Below, piece by piece: positions 46,712 to 58,189 of a DNA stretch of 64,000 nucleotides (position 1 is its first letter; the number at the start of each line of letters is the position of its first letter). The DNA comes from Coptis chinensis. Lineage: Eukaryota; Streptophyta; Magnoliopsida; Ranunculales; Ranunculaceae. The notes beneath the pieces are model-generated. The model had not been told where the DNA came from and did no database searches. It saw only the letters and a list, made by a program, of their open reading frames with translations. Both the position numbers and the translations under genes were made by a program. Location: contig CM027381.1 of assembly GCA_015680905.1 (NCBI GenBank), forward strand, positions 91,971,501-92,035,500, in the 5' to 3' direction.

Positions 46712-49700
46712 TCAAGAATTTAAGTATCCTTCCCAACCAATTTTCGCTAGTTTTTCATCTTTTTTCAAGACTTCCGTCTCTCATATCTTCTTGGTATTGG
46801 ATTGTTCTGTACAACATAAGCCAATGGAGCATTAAAACAAAGTTACAAAGATGTAACATAAGTACCAAAGAGCTTAAATTCTCTGGGGGTATTATATGCC
46901 CTAACCTAGCAAGTAAATCAGCATCCCCTATTCCCAGAATCCTGACTGGTAACAAACCGGCATTTGTTGCATTGTTTATTGCAACTGTTGCTACAGGAAC
47001 ACCTCTTGGCATCTGCAGTTGAAAGCAAAGATCAGCAATTGGTGTTAGCCAACACATCTAATACTAATTGATTAGAGGTGACAGAGAGTCGTACTTTGCA
47101 ATTTATGAAGACAAGCTAGAACGGACAGGCGATACAAGATAGATGCTAGTAAGTTTTGAAAATTGGGATACTTTAAAGTAAAAATAAGATCTCAAACTAG
47201 TTTAATTGTTTCAAAATCCAAGTCAGGGTTCCATGGTTATGACTTGAAACAGAAGAAGAATTCAAATAAATCATTATTTAAGTGAAAGAAATATTTGACT
47301 ATATTTCTTTTCACTCAAAATGAATTTCTTAAGAAAGACGAGTGTTATTTTTGTGGGTGATGGGGGTGAATTACTAGACTTCCATTGATAGGAGAGAGCA
47401 GCCCATATGAGCTATTAAGGATAAATATCTTTGTGAGCTAAAATTTTACATTTCTTCCGAACCACATTAGAAACACCAACGATTAAGACCGTGTGAGATA
47501 TGTGATTTCAAGCTATAAAAGTGTCCAGGGATAACTCTTGCCAATTCCAAACTCCAAACAACCATAAGCTCATCCACAATGTACCCTTTAGAGAGGTAGA
47601 GGAAGGCCTGAATTAATTCATCACTAAGTATAAAAATGAATTTTACAACATACCTGGACAATAGACAAAAGTGAATCAATTCCATCCAAGGAAGAAGCAC
47701 GTACTGGAACACCAATAACAGGTAAGGGTGTCTTTGAAGCCACCATACCTGGAAAAGATATAAAAGCTGAATTCAACAAAAAATCCTATGTGCAGAAGAG
47801 AAACATACTGATGGACAATTAAACATAATCAAATTGCCTGGTAAATGGGCTGCACCACCAGCACCAGCAATGATAATCTGAATGCCTCGCTTATGAGCAG
47901 AAGCAGCATAAGTATCCATCAAATCTGAAGTTCGGTGTGCTGAAACTATTCTCACCTATAAAGTTGGAGATATACAGATATGCTATAAATGACATCTAAT
48001 TGAACCAAATAGAGGTTTAGAATAACAATTATTCAAAACTAACCGCAAATAAAAAAGCCTACCTCATGAGGCACGCCAAAAGAATCCAAAATTTTTGCAG
48101 CGTCCTTCATGATTGGTAGATCTGAATCAGAACCCATTATAATCCCAACACGTGGAGCACTGCAGGAAACAGATTATAGAAAATTTTATTAAATAAGGAA
48201 CATCAAACTCCTTAGTCCAAATGAATTTTAACGTAAATAAGGTAAATAACTAAATATAAATTGTCATATGGCCCATCTTGGCTGTTTTCGCATTTCTACA
48301 CGATCACATCAAATAATTGAGCACTAAAAAACTAGAATATATGCTAATCATGGCCTAATGGCCATCAGAAAAAGCTTCAAAATTCTAACCTGGCTTATCA
48401 TACCAATGAATAGAAGCTCCAGAGATATTCAATGCCCTTCCAATAAACTGATGAGCCAAACTGAATCCCAGCTCCCCCTGCATGCATAAGAAGATTACAG
48501 TGAATAATAGCTTCTTACATTAGAGAATAAGAATATACTTCAAGAATATTTCATACAAAGAAGTAAATGGTAAAACGGTGTCCTAAATGAAAGAAAATAT
48601 ATATAGGCTTAGGGACATCGTACAAAAGCGTGTAAAGTACATATGCATGTTTATTACGTTCAAAGACCTGAACAGCTAGACGAATGTACTACCAAATTTT
48701 CTTTTTCATTATTTTATCGGTAAAATAGAGGGTTTGTATTAAAATAGAAAGAAAAACTAGAAGAATGCACTACCATTAGTGTGGTCAGTTCTAATCACAG
48801 TTTATGGCATATGTCTCACATCTCATAGTTGAGGATGCATCTATAACTCAACGACTACAGAGTTTATTCTGTAAAAGGAAAGGAGGAAGAAAGCTAACTC
48901 TTCTTCACCGAGTAAATTGTACATGATAGCAGCTGGGACTTTCATTGATGGATCACCAAGTGGAAGACCAAGAACTGCTCGCAAATGCTGCTCATATTGG
49001 GAGGTCAAGCAAGATTCTATTGTGTGATGCCCACTGTTGTGAGGTCTAGGAGCTACTTCATTTAGCAAAATCTGTAAAAAAAAAATATCAGGGTAATTCA
49101 CTTATCACTGGTATCCGAGAAACGCAATACAGAAACAATCTCTAAATTTCATTGTGGAGTGTTAAAAGAAAAGGAAAAGAAAAAGAAACAGTGAAAATGT
49201 ATCATGCAGCAAAGCATATGAGAAATAGATGAGCTACCTGGCCATCCTTCGTCAGAAACGATTCAACTGCAAACACGCCAGCACCTTCTAATGAACTAAC
49301 AGCTTTTTGTGCAACATCAGCAGCAAGCCTCCTGATCTTCCACGACACATCTGCAGGTGCCTTTACTATGTGACAGATGTTATCCCTTAAAAGCACAAAA
49401 TCCAAAAACAAATACATAGGATCAACATAAGATATAAAGTCACAGGCAACGAAGACTTGTGCAATTATTCAACTACATTAAAATTATAATCTTACTTGTG
49501 AATGGTTTCAACAACAGGATAGCATGAAATATTATTGTCTCGTCCCCTTGCCACAATGACTGCTAGCTCCTAAAACAGAACATAGAACATTTCAAAAGTA
49601 AGTCACCCTTGCACTCAAAGATAATACATCTGAAGTTCTGAACCATATCAGTTACAGGAGAATGTGAGGATATAATTGTTGTAGCATGTAACTACCAAAC

Positions 49701-52700
49701 AAGGTTTCATGCAATCAAACACACACATAGCACAGCTCGTTCACGGTGCTTTCAATACTTCGCATAAGTGGTTATAACGCAAGTCTTAGCTGGTGGTAAC
49801 TTAGTTACCAAAAAAAAAAATCCCTACAAGTTAAGGAAAACTGATACCAACCTTTTTGAATGGTGCCCACTTCTCAACATATAAGCCACGATCATATCCT
49901 CCAAGAACTGCAGTAGAGAGACAAGTGAGAGAAAATTCAGATGATAAATAGACACCATTAATGAGAGAAAATAGTGGCAACCAACAACTCTGTACTTAAT
50001 ATAAGATAGTAGCAAGTGGAACATGAAGGATAAGCAGGACTATAAAAAGGGTAAGCTGGGGATTTTAATACCATATTTCTCCTTGCCTGGTGGTGGTCAG
50101 GCCAGAACTGGGTTTGCTAGGCCACACACCCCTATAATAATATAGAACCACCGTAACTTGAAAGACAATAAATTACCCGTAAATGAAACATTTCAACAAA
50201 ACAACCAAAGGTATTGTTCCAGATTGGCATTATATGCTTAGTAACAAAAAACTGGAGGAAGAGTGCATTTTGAGAATCCTTTTTACTTACTTATTATGTG
50301 TTATATACATTTTTCAGGTTTCTCATGTACTGAAACCCCTTGTATGGATCATGGACAGATGTGTCTATCTCCTTGTTCTGTACCTAACTCTAAATTCGAG
50401 AACAGAAGAGCCCAACTACATTGGGAAAATCTCATGAGAGGTGATTATTTCCAATAACTTGTCTTTCTGCACTGCACAGTGCAAATGCCATTAGAGCAAA
50501 GTATCAATCATGCTTAAACCGACAAAAGTGAAACAGGAAGTATATCTTTCATGACCTTGTATCCAAGACTTGTTTAACTGGAAACAAGGCGAAGACAAGT
50601 CTGATCAATCTGGTTGTGATCCTAGTAACACAGCTAGCACTTTTGGGCATATGTACAAAAAATCAGATCAACTATATGCTATGATGTGGTTTTGTCAAAT
50701 TTAAGAAGAAAAACTTTCAAAATTAGAAAATCTTGTTAATGAAGCAGTTAAGACATGCCCAATGTTGTCCTGCAACGTATGTTTGCTAATATGCTCAAGC
50801 AAAGTTCAATCCCCTCATAGACCACAATATTTTCACTTCCCTGGTTTAGGAAGAAAAGTGAATATGTTTATTCTCAATTAGAGATTGCAAACAAACAAGT
50901 AAAGAAAAATATCAGTGTAGCCTTATATGAAATGAAGATCTTCACACACGCCAACCGGAACAGGAAGTGAGCAAAAGCAAAGACAGAAGAACAATTGAAA
51001 CAAAAACATTCCAATGAACTACCTTTGTAATTGGTGTCGAGTTGGACAGATTTTCTTTTTCTTATTTATTTATTTTATTTGCACAGACCATAACATATAC
51101 GGAATAATTCAAGCAGTACCATATATGTAAACACCTACAGGACCTTAGCAACCTAAAGCGTCAACCAAGGGTAACTCACACACACTCAAAACACGCACTG
51201 CCGCTTTAAATATCCAATTGTCCCAAAAGCTCGCTCTTAATTGTTGAAAACCGCACTCTCAAAAGCCTGAACATGTCAATTTACATGAGATGATGAGACA
51301 CGGCAATTCTTGACATGTTGGGACTGAGTTAGCAAACCAATTTGCTGCACTAAAAAGTACTTAAATAGTGTCTAGAGTCTTAATCCATATACATGGATCA
51401 AATATTAGGGCACTAGGCTAAGGTAATAAGTTGGTAAAATTTAGAGAGTGGTTAGTCCATGTGCACTAAATGCATTCTAGGTGACATGTGCACCAAAATT
51501 TTCAAAACAATATTCGGATTACAATTTTGTCATACTTTCTAATCAAACATGAAAGTATTGAACAGTAAGAAAAAAATGTAATTGTTTAGAATTTACATGT
51601 TATACATGATTCTTTTCATTTTTACGTTATAAAAAAAATATCTTTCTCCATAAGCTTACTGATACTATGCATTTGTAGTTTTGTACACAATATATATATA
51701 TATAGGCACTCTGAATAATGGAAAACTTTGGGTTAAGCGGTTTTATGCTCTCGCTCCCGCTTTGCGCTTTGGTTGCTAAGTACAGGACACAACAATAACA
51801 AATATATGATATCAACGAAAGACAATAAACATTTATGTAATGGTATGTCGTGGACATTTACCAGATACAGAAGAAGAAATTTCCTCTTCGCTGTGAGCAA
51901 CCGCATTTCCATGCCCATCATAAGCAAGTCTTCTACTTTTTATCATTAGGGGATATCCAAAGAGCTCCCCTGCTCTCTTTGCACTGTCCAGATCATCTAT
52001 CTGCAACATCAGAAATTCAGAAATCAAAACAATTATATACCCTTAATCAAAGTGCTTTTATGTTAATCCTTGAACTTTTCGTGACCTGCATAAAATCAGG
52101 CAATGGGGTTCCATGCTGAGAAAAATGAACTTTTTGAAGATATTTGTCCTGTAATGAGAGAGGAAAAAAGATCATGAGACTCAATAGATAAACTTTATCA
52201 CATAACATGAACTAGTCATTAGTATTGAAAGGACCAATACAGATACAATAAGAAGAGAAACTTGCATTCCAAAAAATAAGTTGAGCAAAATCATATTTGT
52301 CACAAGAAATACCGTAAATTGTGGAAACAAAACAATTGCAGTCACATAAGAAAGGCTGGACAGAAACTATGAGCAAGCTAGTGAAATCTTCAAAAAGCTA
52401 TAGAGTACCGACTCATAGTCATCTAAGATATCATGTATAGGAGATGTGTAGACATCCCTAGAAACTCAAAATACTTTTGTGGAATAACTATTTGTAAAAT
52501 GTGTACTGATACGCTTGACAAAGAGGTTCTTAATGTCCATAATATGATCAGTAAAGCCTTTCAAATCTAATACACTAACTCATAATTACTAAAGACTATA
52601 AGATAGTTCAAAATAAATACTCCGTTAAACCGGTATAAACATTCCAATGAAGCATAGACAATCTTTCTAAGTCACATAAACATAAAAAGACGCTACTCAT

Positions 52701-53346
52701 ACTTGGATGATTCGAATTGTAGAAGCTTTAGGTTGACAATCAACACCTTGTTGCTCCAACTTCTCAAGTGTAGCAACATCAACATGCTCGATTTCAACAG
52801 TCAAAACTCCACACCTAACTACCATATATAAAATCACATAAGAACTTTAAAACCATAAAAAAACAGAACAACAATCATTACTAAACATAGAAACCACCTT
52901 TTTGCAAAATCCTCAACTGTAGCACCGTCATCAAAGCTTCCAACAACATGTTTATAAGCCACTGCACTTGCTGGGCAGTTCTCAAGTGGGTCCAAAACCA
53001 TTACTTTAATAGCCATTTGTGAAGCCACCTGGCATAACATACGACCCAAAACACCAACTATAGTATCACATATTCCATGTACCTCTCTACAGTAATAGCA
53101 AACTAAAAATTAGTCTTTAACTACTTAAAAACAAAACATAAGAATGAATGGAATGGAATGTACCTTGGTATAATTTCATGGCCATTATTTGATGCTTGGC
53201 AGGAAGTGACTTGTTTTTTTCCTGTTCTTATATGTTCCATTGAAAGTGGCAGCAAGTGTGTAGTTTTTGGAGGTGTGAGAGTTGAGGCAATCACGTCTTT
53301 GATGACTATAAACTGTTGCTGTACAAGGTGGACAGCGAAGAAGCAT
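46712..53346 (-). pseudogene. Phosphoribosylaminoimidazole carboxylase (PurK-PurE fusion), decaying 16-exon gene
   Basis: Plant AIR carboxylase converts AIR to CAIR in plastid purine synthesis. Exons, minus strand: 53164-53346, 52898-53086, 52703-52814, 52086-52148, 51862-52000, 49852-49907, 49496-49569, 49228-49385, 48898-49071, 48390-48477, 48261-48295, 48063-48159, 47838-47955, 47654-47748, 46906-47012, 46712-46806. The PurK ATP-grasp part reads QMAIKVMVLDPLENCPASAV, GVLTVEIEHVDVATLEKLEQ and [18 protein letters not shown]. PurE reads [24 protein letters not shown] and [11 protein letters not shown]. Lesions: the transit-peptide frame does not join the mature frame in exon 1; VGVLG runs straight into RML, lacking the expected GGGQL loop; exon 9 lacks a GT donor; exon 11 is cut to about 35 bp; an extra base in exon 16 truncates the C-terminus. 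Intron 13 has a GC donor. Probably a recently dead duplicate that kept its introns. Confidence 0.85.
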
Positions 53347-53495
53347 CACCAACTTAGTTTAACTGCCAACGTTGGAAACTACAAGTTGAGCGGCTTCTAT
53401 TTTTTTTCGTTAGAAGTGGTGGTGTGTGGTCGTGTGACTGTGTTCGAAATTTCGGATGAGATTTCGTTGGAATTTATCGTGGTCGTTGGATCTTG

Positions 53496-53548
53496 TGGGC
53501 CTTGTGTTAAGTTAAATTTTAAAACTAGGGTTTAAAATATATTGGGCC
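53496..53548 (-). promoter_or_regulatory. Site II and telo-box motifs of the AIR carboxylase promoter
   Basis: About 150-200 bp upstream of the exon-1 ATG at 53346, two TGGGCC/GGCCCA site II elements (53496-53501 and 53543-53548) flank a telo box AAACCCTA (53526-53533). This combination is typical of plant housekeeping and ribosomal-protein promoters, which fits a purine-synthesis gene. The motifs survive although the coding region is damaged. Confidence 0.6.
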
Positions 53549-53713
53549 TGGCCCGTTAAGAAATGACTTGATACAATTGGGTGCCCCCTTCACTGGATTT
53601 TGTCGATTGTTGAACTAGAAGGGGTCTAGAGAGGGAAAGTGAGTTTGGGGCGAAGAAGAAGAGAAGAGAGACTGAGGAGAGTTAGACAGAAACCAACAAA
53701 ACAACATTTTGGG

Positions 53714-54033
53714 TAGGGCTGGGAATGGTACGGGATCAACCCGAATTCGACCCATATCCGAATTCATTTTTATCCAAATAGACCATATCCGAATCTAAAT
53801 TATCCAATCCGAATATCCGAAAACCCAAACTATTTTAACAAGATTCATATTTTGATGCCTAAAAATAATTTATATCTTACATTTATATATGAAAATCATT
53901 AAAATAGTGTATTTTTTTGTGTGTTTTTAGTAGATATGGATATCCGAAATCCGACCCGAATCCAGATGGATCCGGATATGGTAAAGAGTTTTGAGTGAGA
54001 ATCCAACCCAAACCCGCTCCATTTCCTGCCCTA
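53714..54033. mobile_element. hAT-type MITE, same family as 34241-34658
   Basis: Starts TAGGGCTGGGAATGG. The right end reads inward TAGGGCAGGAAATGGAGCGG. An exact 8-bp duplication ATTTTGGG flanks it (53706-53713 and 54034-54041). The interior again has ATCCGAAT/ATTCGGAT words. It sits about 170 bp beyond the promoter motifs of the AIR carboxylase gene. Confidence 0.9.
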
Positions 54034-54041
54034 ATTTTGGG

Positions 54042-54670
54042 CCACATACCCCTCTCGACCCAGAATGTTCGCTCTGCTCACTTGATTAGAGACCACAATG
54101 TACATTGTCTTGCTTTTTACACCCCAATAGAAGTATAGAGAGAATCAATTTTGGAATAACGAGATGATAGCATTTGTCACAGGACTGAAACTTTGCCTAA
54201 CACTGGACTTCTAAAAGGTCATTATTGCTTCTGATTATTTAATAGTCATTCAGTGCATTAACAAAACGAGAAAGGCTATAACACCCAGTGCATTAACAAA
54301 ACAAGAAAGGCTATAACACCCATCTATTTCTATTTATTATTTTTATAGTAAAGAGGATAAACCTCATTTCCTATTTTTTTCGTGGGGTTTTCAAAAAAGG
54401 GGAAACACTTAGAGTAATTTACACGGAAAAGTGGTAACTAACACAGAAGGGGAGACCTAAGAAAAAAAAGGAGAGAGAAAGAAAGGAGAGAGAAAACTTG
54501 AGAGAGAATGAATGAACACAGAGAGTTGGGAAAAAGAAGGGGTGTTAGCCTATTTTGGTAATAAATTTCGTTTATGAACCCTTGTCAATTTACTTGACTG
54601 CACTCATATTTTCTGGTTTTGTGTTCTTCAAAATAAGCATTGTTTCACAAATTTCTTTCCATCATAGTTA
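54042..54670. other. Spacer with a short tandem duplication
   Basis: A 38-bp unit (CAGTGCATTAACAAAACGAG...) is duplicated at 54249-54323. GA-rich sequence follows at 54455-54545. No gene was recognised. Confidence 0.6.
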
Positions 54671-54676
54671 TTAGCC

Positions 54677-54999
54677 ATGGCTAGATCATTTGGGGAAAGA
54701 GGGACATAATCATCATTTTATAAACAATAAGTCCTTTGTTTCTTGATTTGTGATTTTAACAAGGGTCACAAGAAGGCTGCGGTGGATGTGGCCGCATGGA
54801 TGTTCAATGTTGTCACTTCTGTTGGAATCATTATTGTTAATAAAACTTTAATGGCAACATATGGCTTCGGTTTTGACGTTAAATGGGTTGCATTTTTCCA
54901 CTACAAAGTACGATGATTTCTCTTGTTCTTGGTTAAGCTTCTGAAATTGTGCTTGTTTGCCAACTTTTTCTTCAGTGGAATTATGTGGGATTTTATCAG
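54677..54999 (+). pseudogene. Fragment of a nucleotide-sugar transporter (UDP-rhamnose/galactose transporter-like)
   Basis: The plus strand encodes [20 protein letters not shown] and [18 protein letters not shown], the N-terminus and first membrane helix of plant TPT/NST-family Golgi transporters (usual form [20 protein letters not shown]...). It ends at a donor after 54907. A second segment, about 54934-54999, has KLCLFANFFFSG and then WNYVGFYQ in a shifted frame, matching the family's LFANFS...WNSVGFYQ. Between them FATTLTGLHF is reduced to [12 protein letters not shown] possible start at 54677 is followed quickly by a stop. It is a truncated, decayed gene piece; a complete protein would have about 330-350 residues. 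Confidence 0.8.
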
Positions 55000-55479
55000 G
55001 TTAGCATTCTCAATTTACTATTTCAGTCTACGTTTTCTATATAAATTTCAGAGGTTCAGTCTGAAATTCCTTCTCTACTATATATATATGCTCTGCATTA
55101 TATAACACACATTGTCAAGCTACTTATAAGATGAATCTAAGATAAAAGGATATGTCCTGAAGACTTGACGTTAACTCAATGAGTTGATATTTAAGAGTTT
55201 TCAATATCAAAAGGACAAAATAATAACTACATGTGTATGTGAATTCAGCTTCTATGTATCAAGGGCCTGTATAAGTATACTACACCACATAACCGGAGCT
55301 TTCTTTAAAGCCAAACTTCGGTGCTTATTAAAATTAAAGAAACTACTGTTCTGTTATGAAGTCTTATTTTTATTGGCTATGTGATTTAAATTCTTGACTG
55401 GGGAAGACAAACTAAGTAGGATATAAGGCTTCCATTAACATGTATAAGGTTTGATCACAAATTGCATAAATCTAGGGGG

Positions 55480-55995
55480 AGAGTTAGAGTTTTTGTAAAA
55501 CATGAAAAAGTGAATTTTCTGTGTCTTCTTTCCAACCCAATTGGCCTCGCCGTATTCCGAGGTCTGTGGTGGTAGATATGATGTCTGGAAGTTTGGTTGA
55601 CAGAAAACAGTGCGTTAGAAATCAGTTTCTACGCACTGTGTTCAAGTCCAGTTTTAATTTAGTTAGAGTTTGAACTAGATTTTTATGAAAACATGAAAAA
55701 AATAAGATTTGGAAGTCTATTTTCTATTCCAATTGGCCTCATCGCATTCCGAGGTCTGGGAAATTAATTATAGTGTTTGGAAGTTTGACTGGCAGAAAAC
55801 AGTGCGTCAGACAGTTTCTGCGCACTGTGTTCGAGCCTAGTTTTCGAACATTTAGAATGAGATTGAGTATTTTTGTAAAACATAAGAAAGTAAGTTATGT
55901 GTGTTATCTTTTCAACTCAAAAAGCCTCGATGCATTTAGACACCTGTGGAAAGTATTGTGTCATTCGGAAGATAGTCCGTCAGAAATCTAGTTTG
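55480..55995. repeat. About 193-bp tandem repeat, 2.5 copies, with an internal hairpin
   Basis: Units share AATTGGCCTC, ATTCCGAGGTCTG, GGAAGTTTG, and an inverted pair ACAGTGCGT ... ACGCACTGT (GCGCACTGT in the second copy) that can form a stem. The period, measured between the ATTCCGAGGTCTG copies (about 55551 and 55745), is about 193 bp. The third copy is diverged. Flanking 55000-55479 and 55996-56270 show no gene. Confidence 0.85.
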
Positions 55996-56274
55996 CTAAA
56001 AATTAGGATTTTTACCATTTTCGACCTAAGTTTTCTTTTAGATGGCTAAGGTTGGGACTTCGAATTCTACATGAAAAAGTATATCTACATACCTTAGTTT
56101 CTAAATAATTAAGTTACATATCATTTGAATGAATGTAGGAAAAACTATAGCTTTGACTCTGTGGCTGATAAGAACTACTAAGGCTTGATTCCAATCTTAA
56201 AAGATTTGGATACGTAAGCAACTTTGAGCAAAAGTACAGCCACTACACTATATTATATATTATATATTAGTTTT

Positions 56275-56753
56275 TGTGATAACTATATGTGTACAATGTT
56301 AGTACTTGTAGTGGCATGATACCGTCTTGAAATAGCATGGGGATTTGGGCCGGACTTAGCGTAACCCCCTGAGGGCCGCTACCGCACAGATCGGGATGGC
56401 AAAGACGTGGTCGTGACGGAAACCCTACACATGGAGGGGAGTGGACCAGGAGATGAAAAGACAGGTGGAGGGTTGAGATAAAACGTGGTCGCGGTACGGA
56501 AACCCTACACATGGAGGGGAGTGGACCAGGAGATGAAAAGAGAGGTGGAGGGTTGAGATGAAAGGGAGAGGGGATATAAAAGAGAAGAGAAGAGAAGAAA
56601 AAAAGGAGGAGGAAAAAGAAGAAAAAAGAAGAGGAAGAGAAGAGGAGGCGGCCAAGAGTGAGAAAGAGAGAGTCTTGTGAGGAGAGTGGAAGATAGCAGT
56701 TTGTAATCCGTAGTCTAAAGAAGAGTTTGCCATTACTATTTTGTGTTGTAACA
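56275..56753 (+). repeat. 5' LTR of the Ty3/gypsy element
   Basis: The right end is set by ...GTAACA directly before the primer-binding site. The left end, near TGTGATAAC, is approximate. It contains a tandem duplication of about 80 bp (from 56405 and from 56483, each with GGAAACCCTACACATGGAGG) and a long purine-only stretch (about 56570-56665). The minus-strand ORF rich in Ser/Leu/Pro across this region is a by-product of that purine tract. Confidence 0.65.
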
Positions 56754-57149
56754 TTTGGCGCCGCCTGTGGGGACGACAAGATAGAAATGGCACCAAAAAG
56801 AAGGTGGGTAGGCCCCCGAAAGAAGAGGACGGAGCAAACGCCGGAGGGGCGGTGGAAGAAGGAGAGGGAAGGGAGGAGGAAAGAAGAGGAGCTCATGCGA
56901 GAAGAAATTGGGAGGTCGAGAGAGGAAAAATGAGGAGCCGAGGAGAGAAAAAAGAGAGAAGGGAGGAAGAACCGGGGATGAGACGTAAGAGGAAGCGAGA
57001 GAGAAAAGGCGGAGGGGAGGAGCAAGGACCGACCTTGGGGACAATCCGGTGACCGGATTAACAATGGAGCAGTCCAAAGAAATGATTAACAAATGACCGA
57101 CAGAGAGGCTTAATCTTCACCGCACAAGGGCCCAAACGGTGCGGCGGTC

Positions 57150-58151
57150 GTGGTGGTGGCAGGTTTGAATCGCAACCCCCTGGCGGACGCGATATGGACG
57201 TCCGAGGTACCAAAACGCTTCAACCAGCCGAGGTTCGAGAGGTATGATGGCACGGGGGACCCGGCAGATCACATCCATCACTTCAGACAGCAGATGCCTC
57301 TCTGGCAAGAGGCGAGGTATGATGGTCTGCGGTGCATGATGTTCCCGGCTAGCCTTAAGGGTGGGGCCTCCGACTGGTACTATCGATTACCCTCAAAGAG
57401 CATAACGAATTTCCAAGAGCTAGAACAGGCATTTGTGGACCATTTTATACATCAGAAGAGGAGGGTGGTAGACATCGCGGCCCTATTCAATGTTAGACAA
57501 AGATCCGCGGAGTCGGTCAGAGAGTATCTGTGTCGCTTTAAGGCCGAGACCTTAAAGGTGGAGAATCTGGACGAGAGAACGGCGGTAATAGCGTTTGAAA
57601 GGGGGCTGCGACCCGGAACAGCGGTCCATCAGTCGGTGGCTAAGAACGAGATTGCGAACTTGCACGAATTATACCCGCGGGTAGAAAAGTACATCAGGTA
57701 CGAAGATACCATGCAGAAGGAATCGAAGAGGGGAGGCAAGACAGTATCAGCAGTGGAGAAAGAGAGGGAACGCGGTAAGACTGGGGGAAAAGACCGGGGC
57801 AAAGAGAGATACCGCGGACAATCGTCGAGGCCGGAAAGAGGGAGGGAAGTAGTTCGAAGAGAACAGAGGGAGAGGAAGCCATACCACGAATTGGAGACCG
57901 TCCCGCTGACGAGACCGCTGAGTGAGATATTGCCGTTGATAAAAAATGTGCAAGGATATGAAGGGCCGCGAACCATTCCGGCTGAAATGCCTAACAAGCC
58001 ATACTGCGACTATCACCAGGTGCGCAATCACGAGACCAACGATTGTTATGCCTTAAAATGGTTAGTCCAGAGATTGGTGGAGAAGGGGATGCTGAGGGAA
58101 TTTGTGGGTGAACCTCAAAATAGGGGAGCAGGGCGCAGCTGGGCCGCTTAA
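57150..58151 (+). mobile_element. gag region of the Ty3/gypsy element
   Basis: A retrotransposon gag domain is clear: RFERYDGTGDPADHIHHFRQ, FPASLKGGASDWYYRLPSKS and LEQAFVDHFIHQKR. A basic, RE/KR-rich stretch follows, then a CCHC-like remnant near the end (YCDYHQVRNHETNDCYALK). The fossil's best-preserved part. Confidence 0.88.
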
Positions 58152-58189
58152 TATCGGGAACTATAAATGTTATTTTCAGCGGGAAATAC

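Noticed and set aside
46524-46736. 70-codon minus-strand ORF as part of the LINE endonuclease
   Set aside because: It lies outside the LINE target duplication and overlaps the 3' end of the AIR carboxylase gene, so the GDF-like match is accidental.
53158-53535. 125-codon plus-strand ORF
   Set aside because: It lies opposite exon 1 and the promoter of the AIR carboxylase gene (site II motifs, telo box) and has no recognisable domain.
56267-57064. 265-codon Ser/Leu/Pro-rich minus-strand ORF
   Set aside because: It is the reverse of a purine-rich LTR and leader stretch. Low-complexity composition explains the lack of stops.
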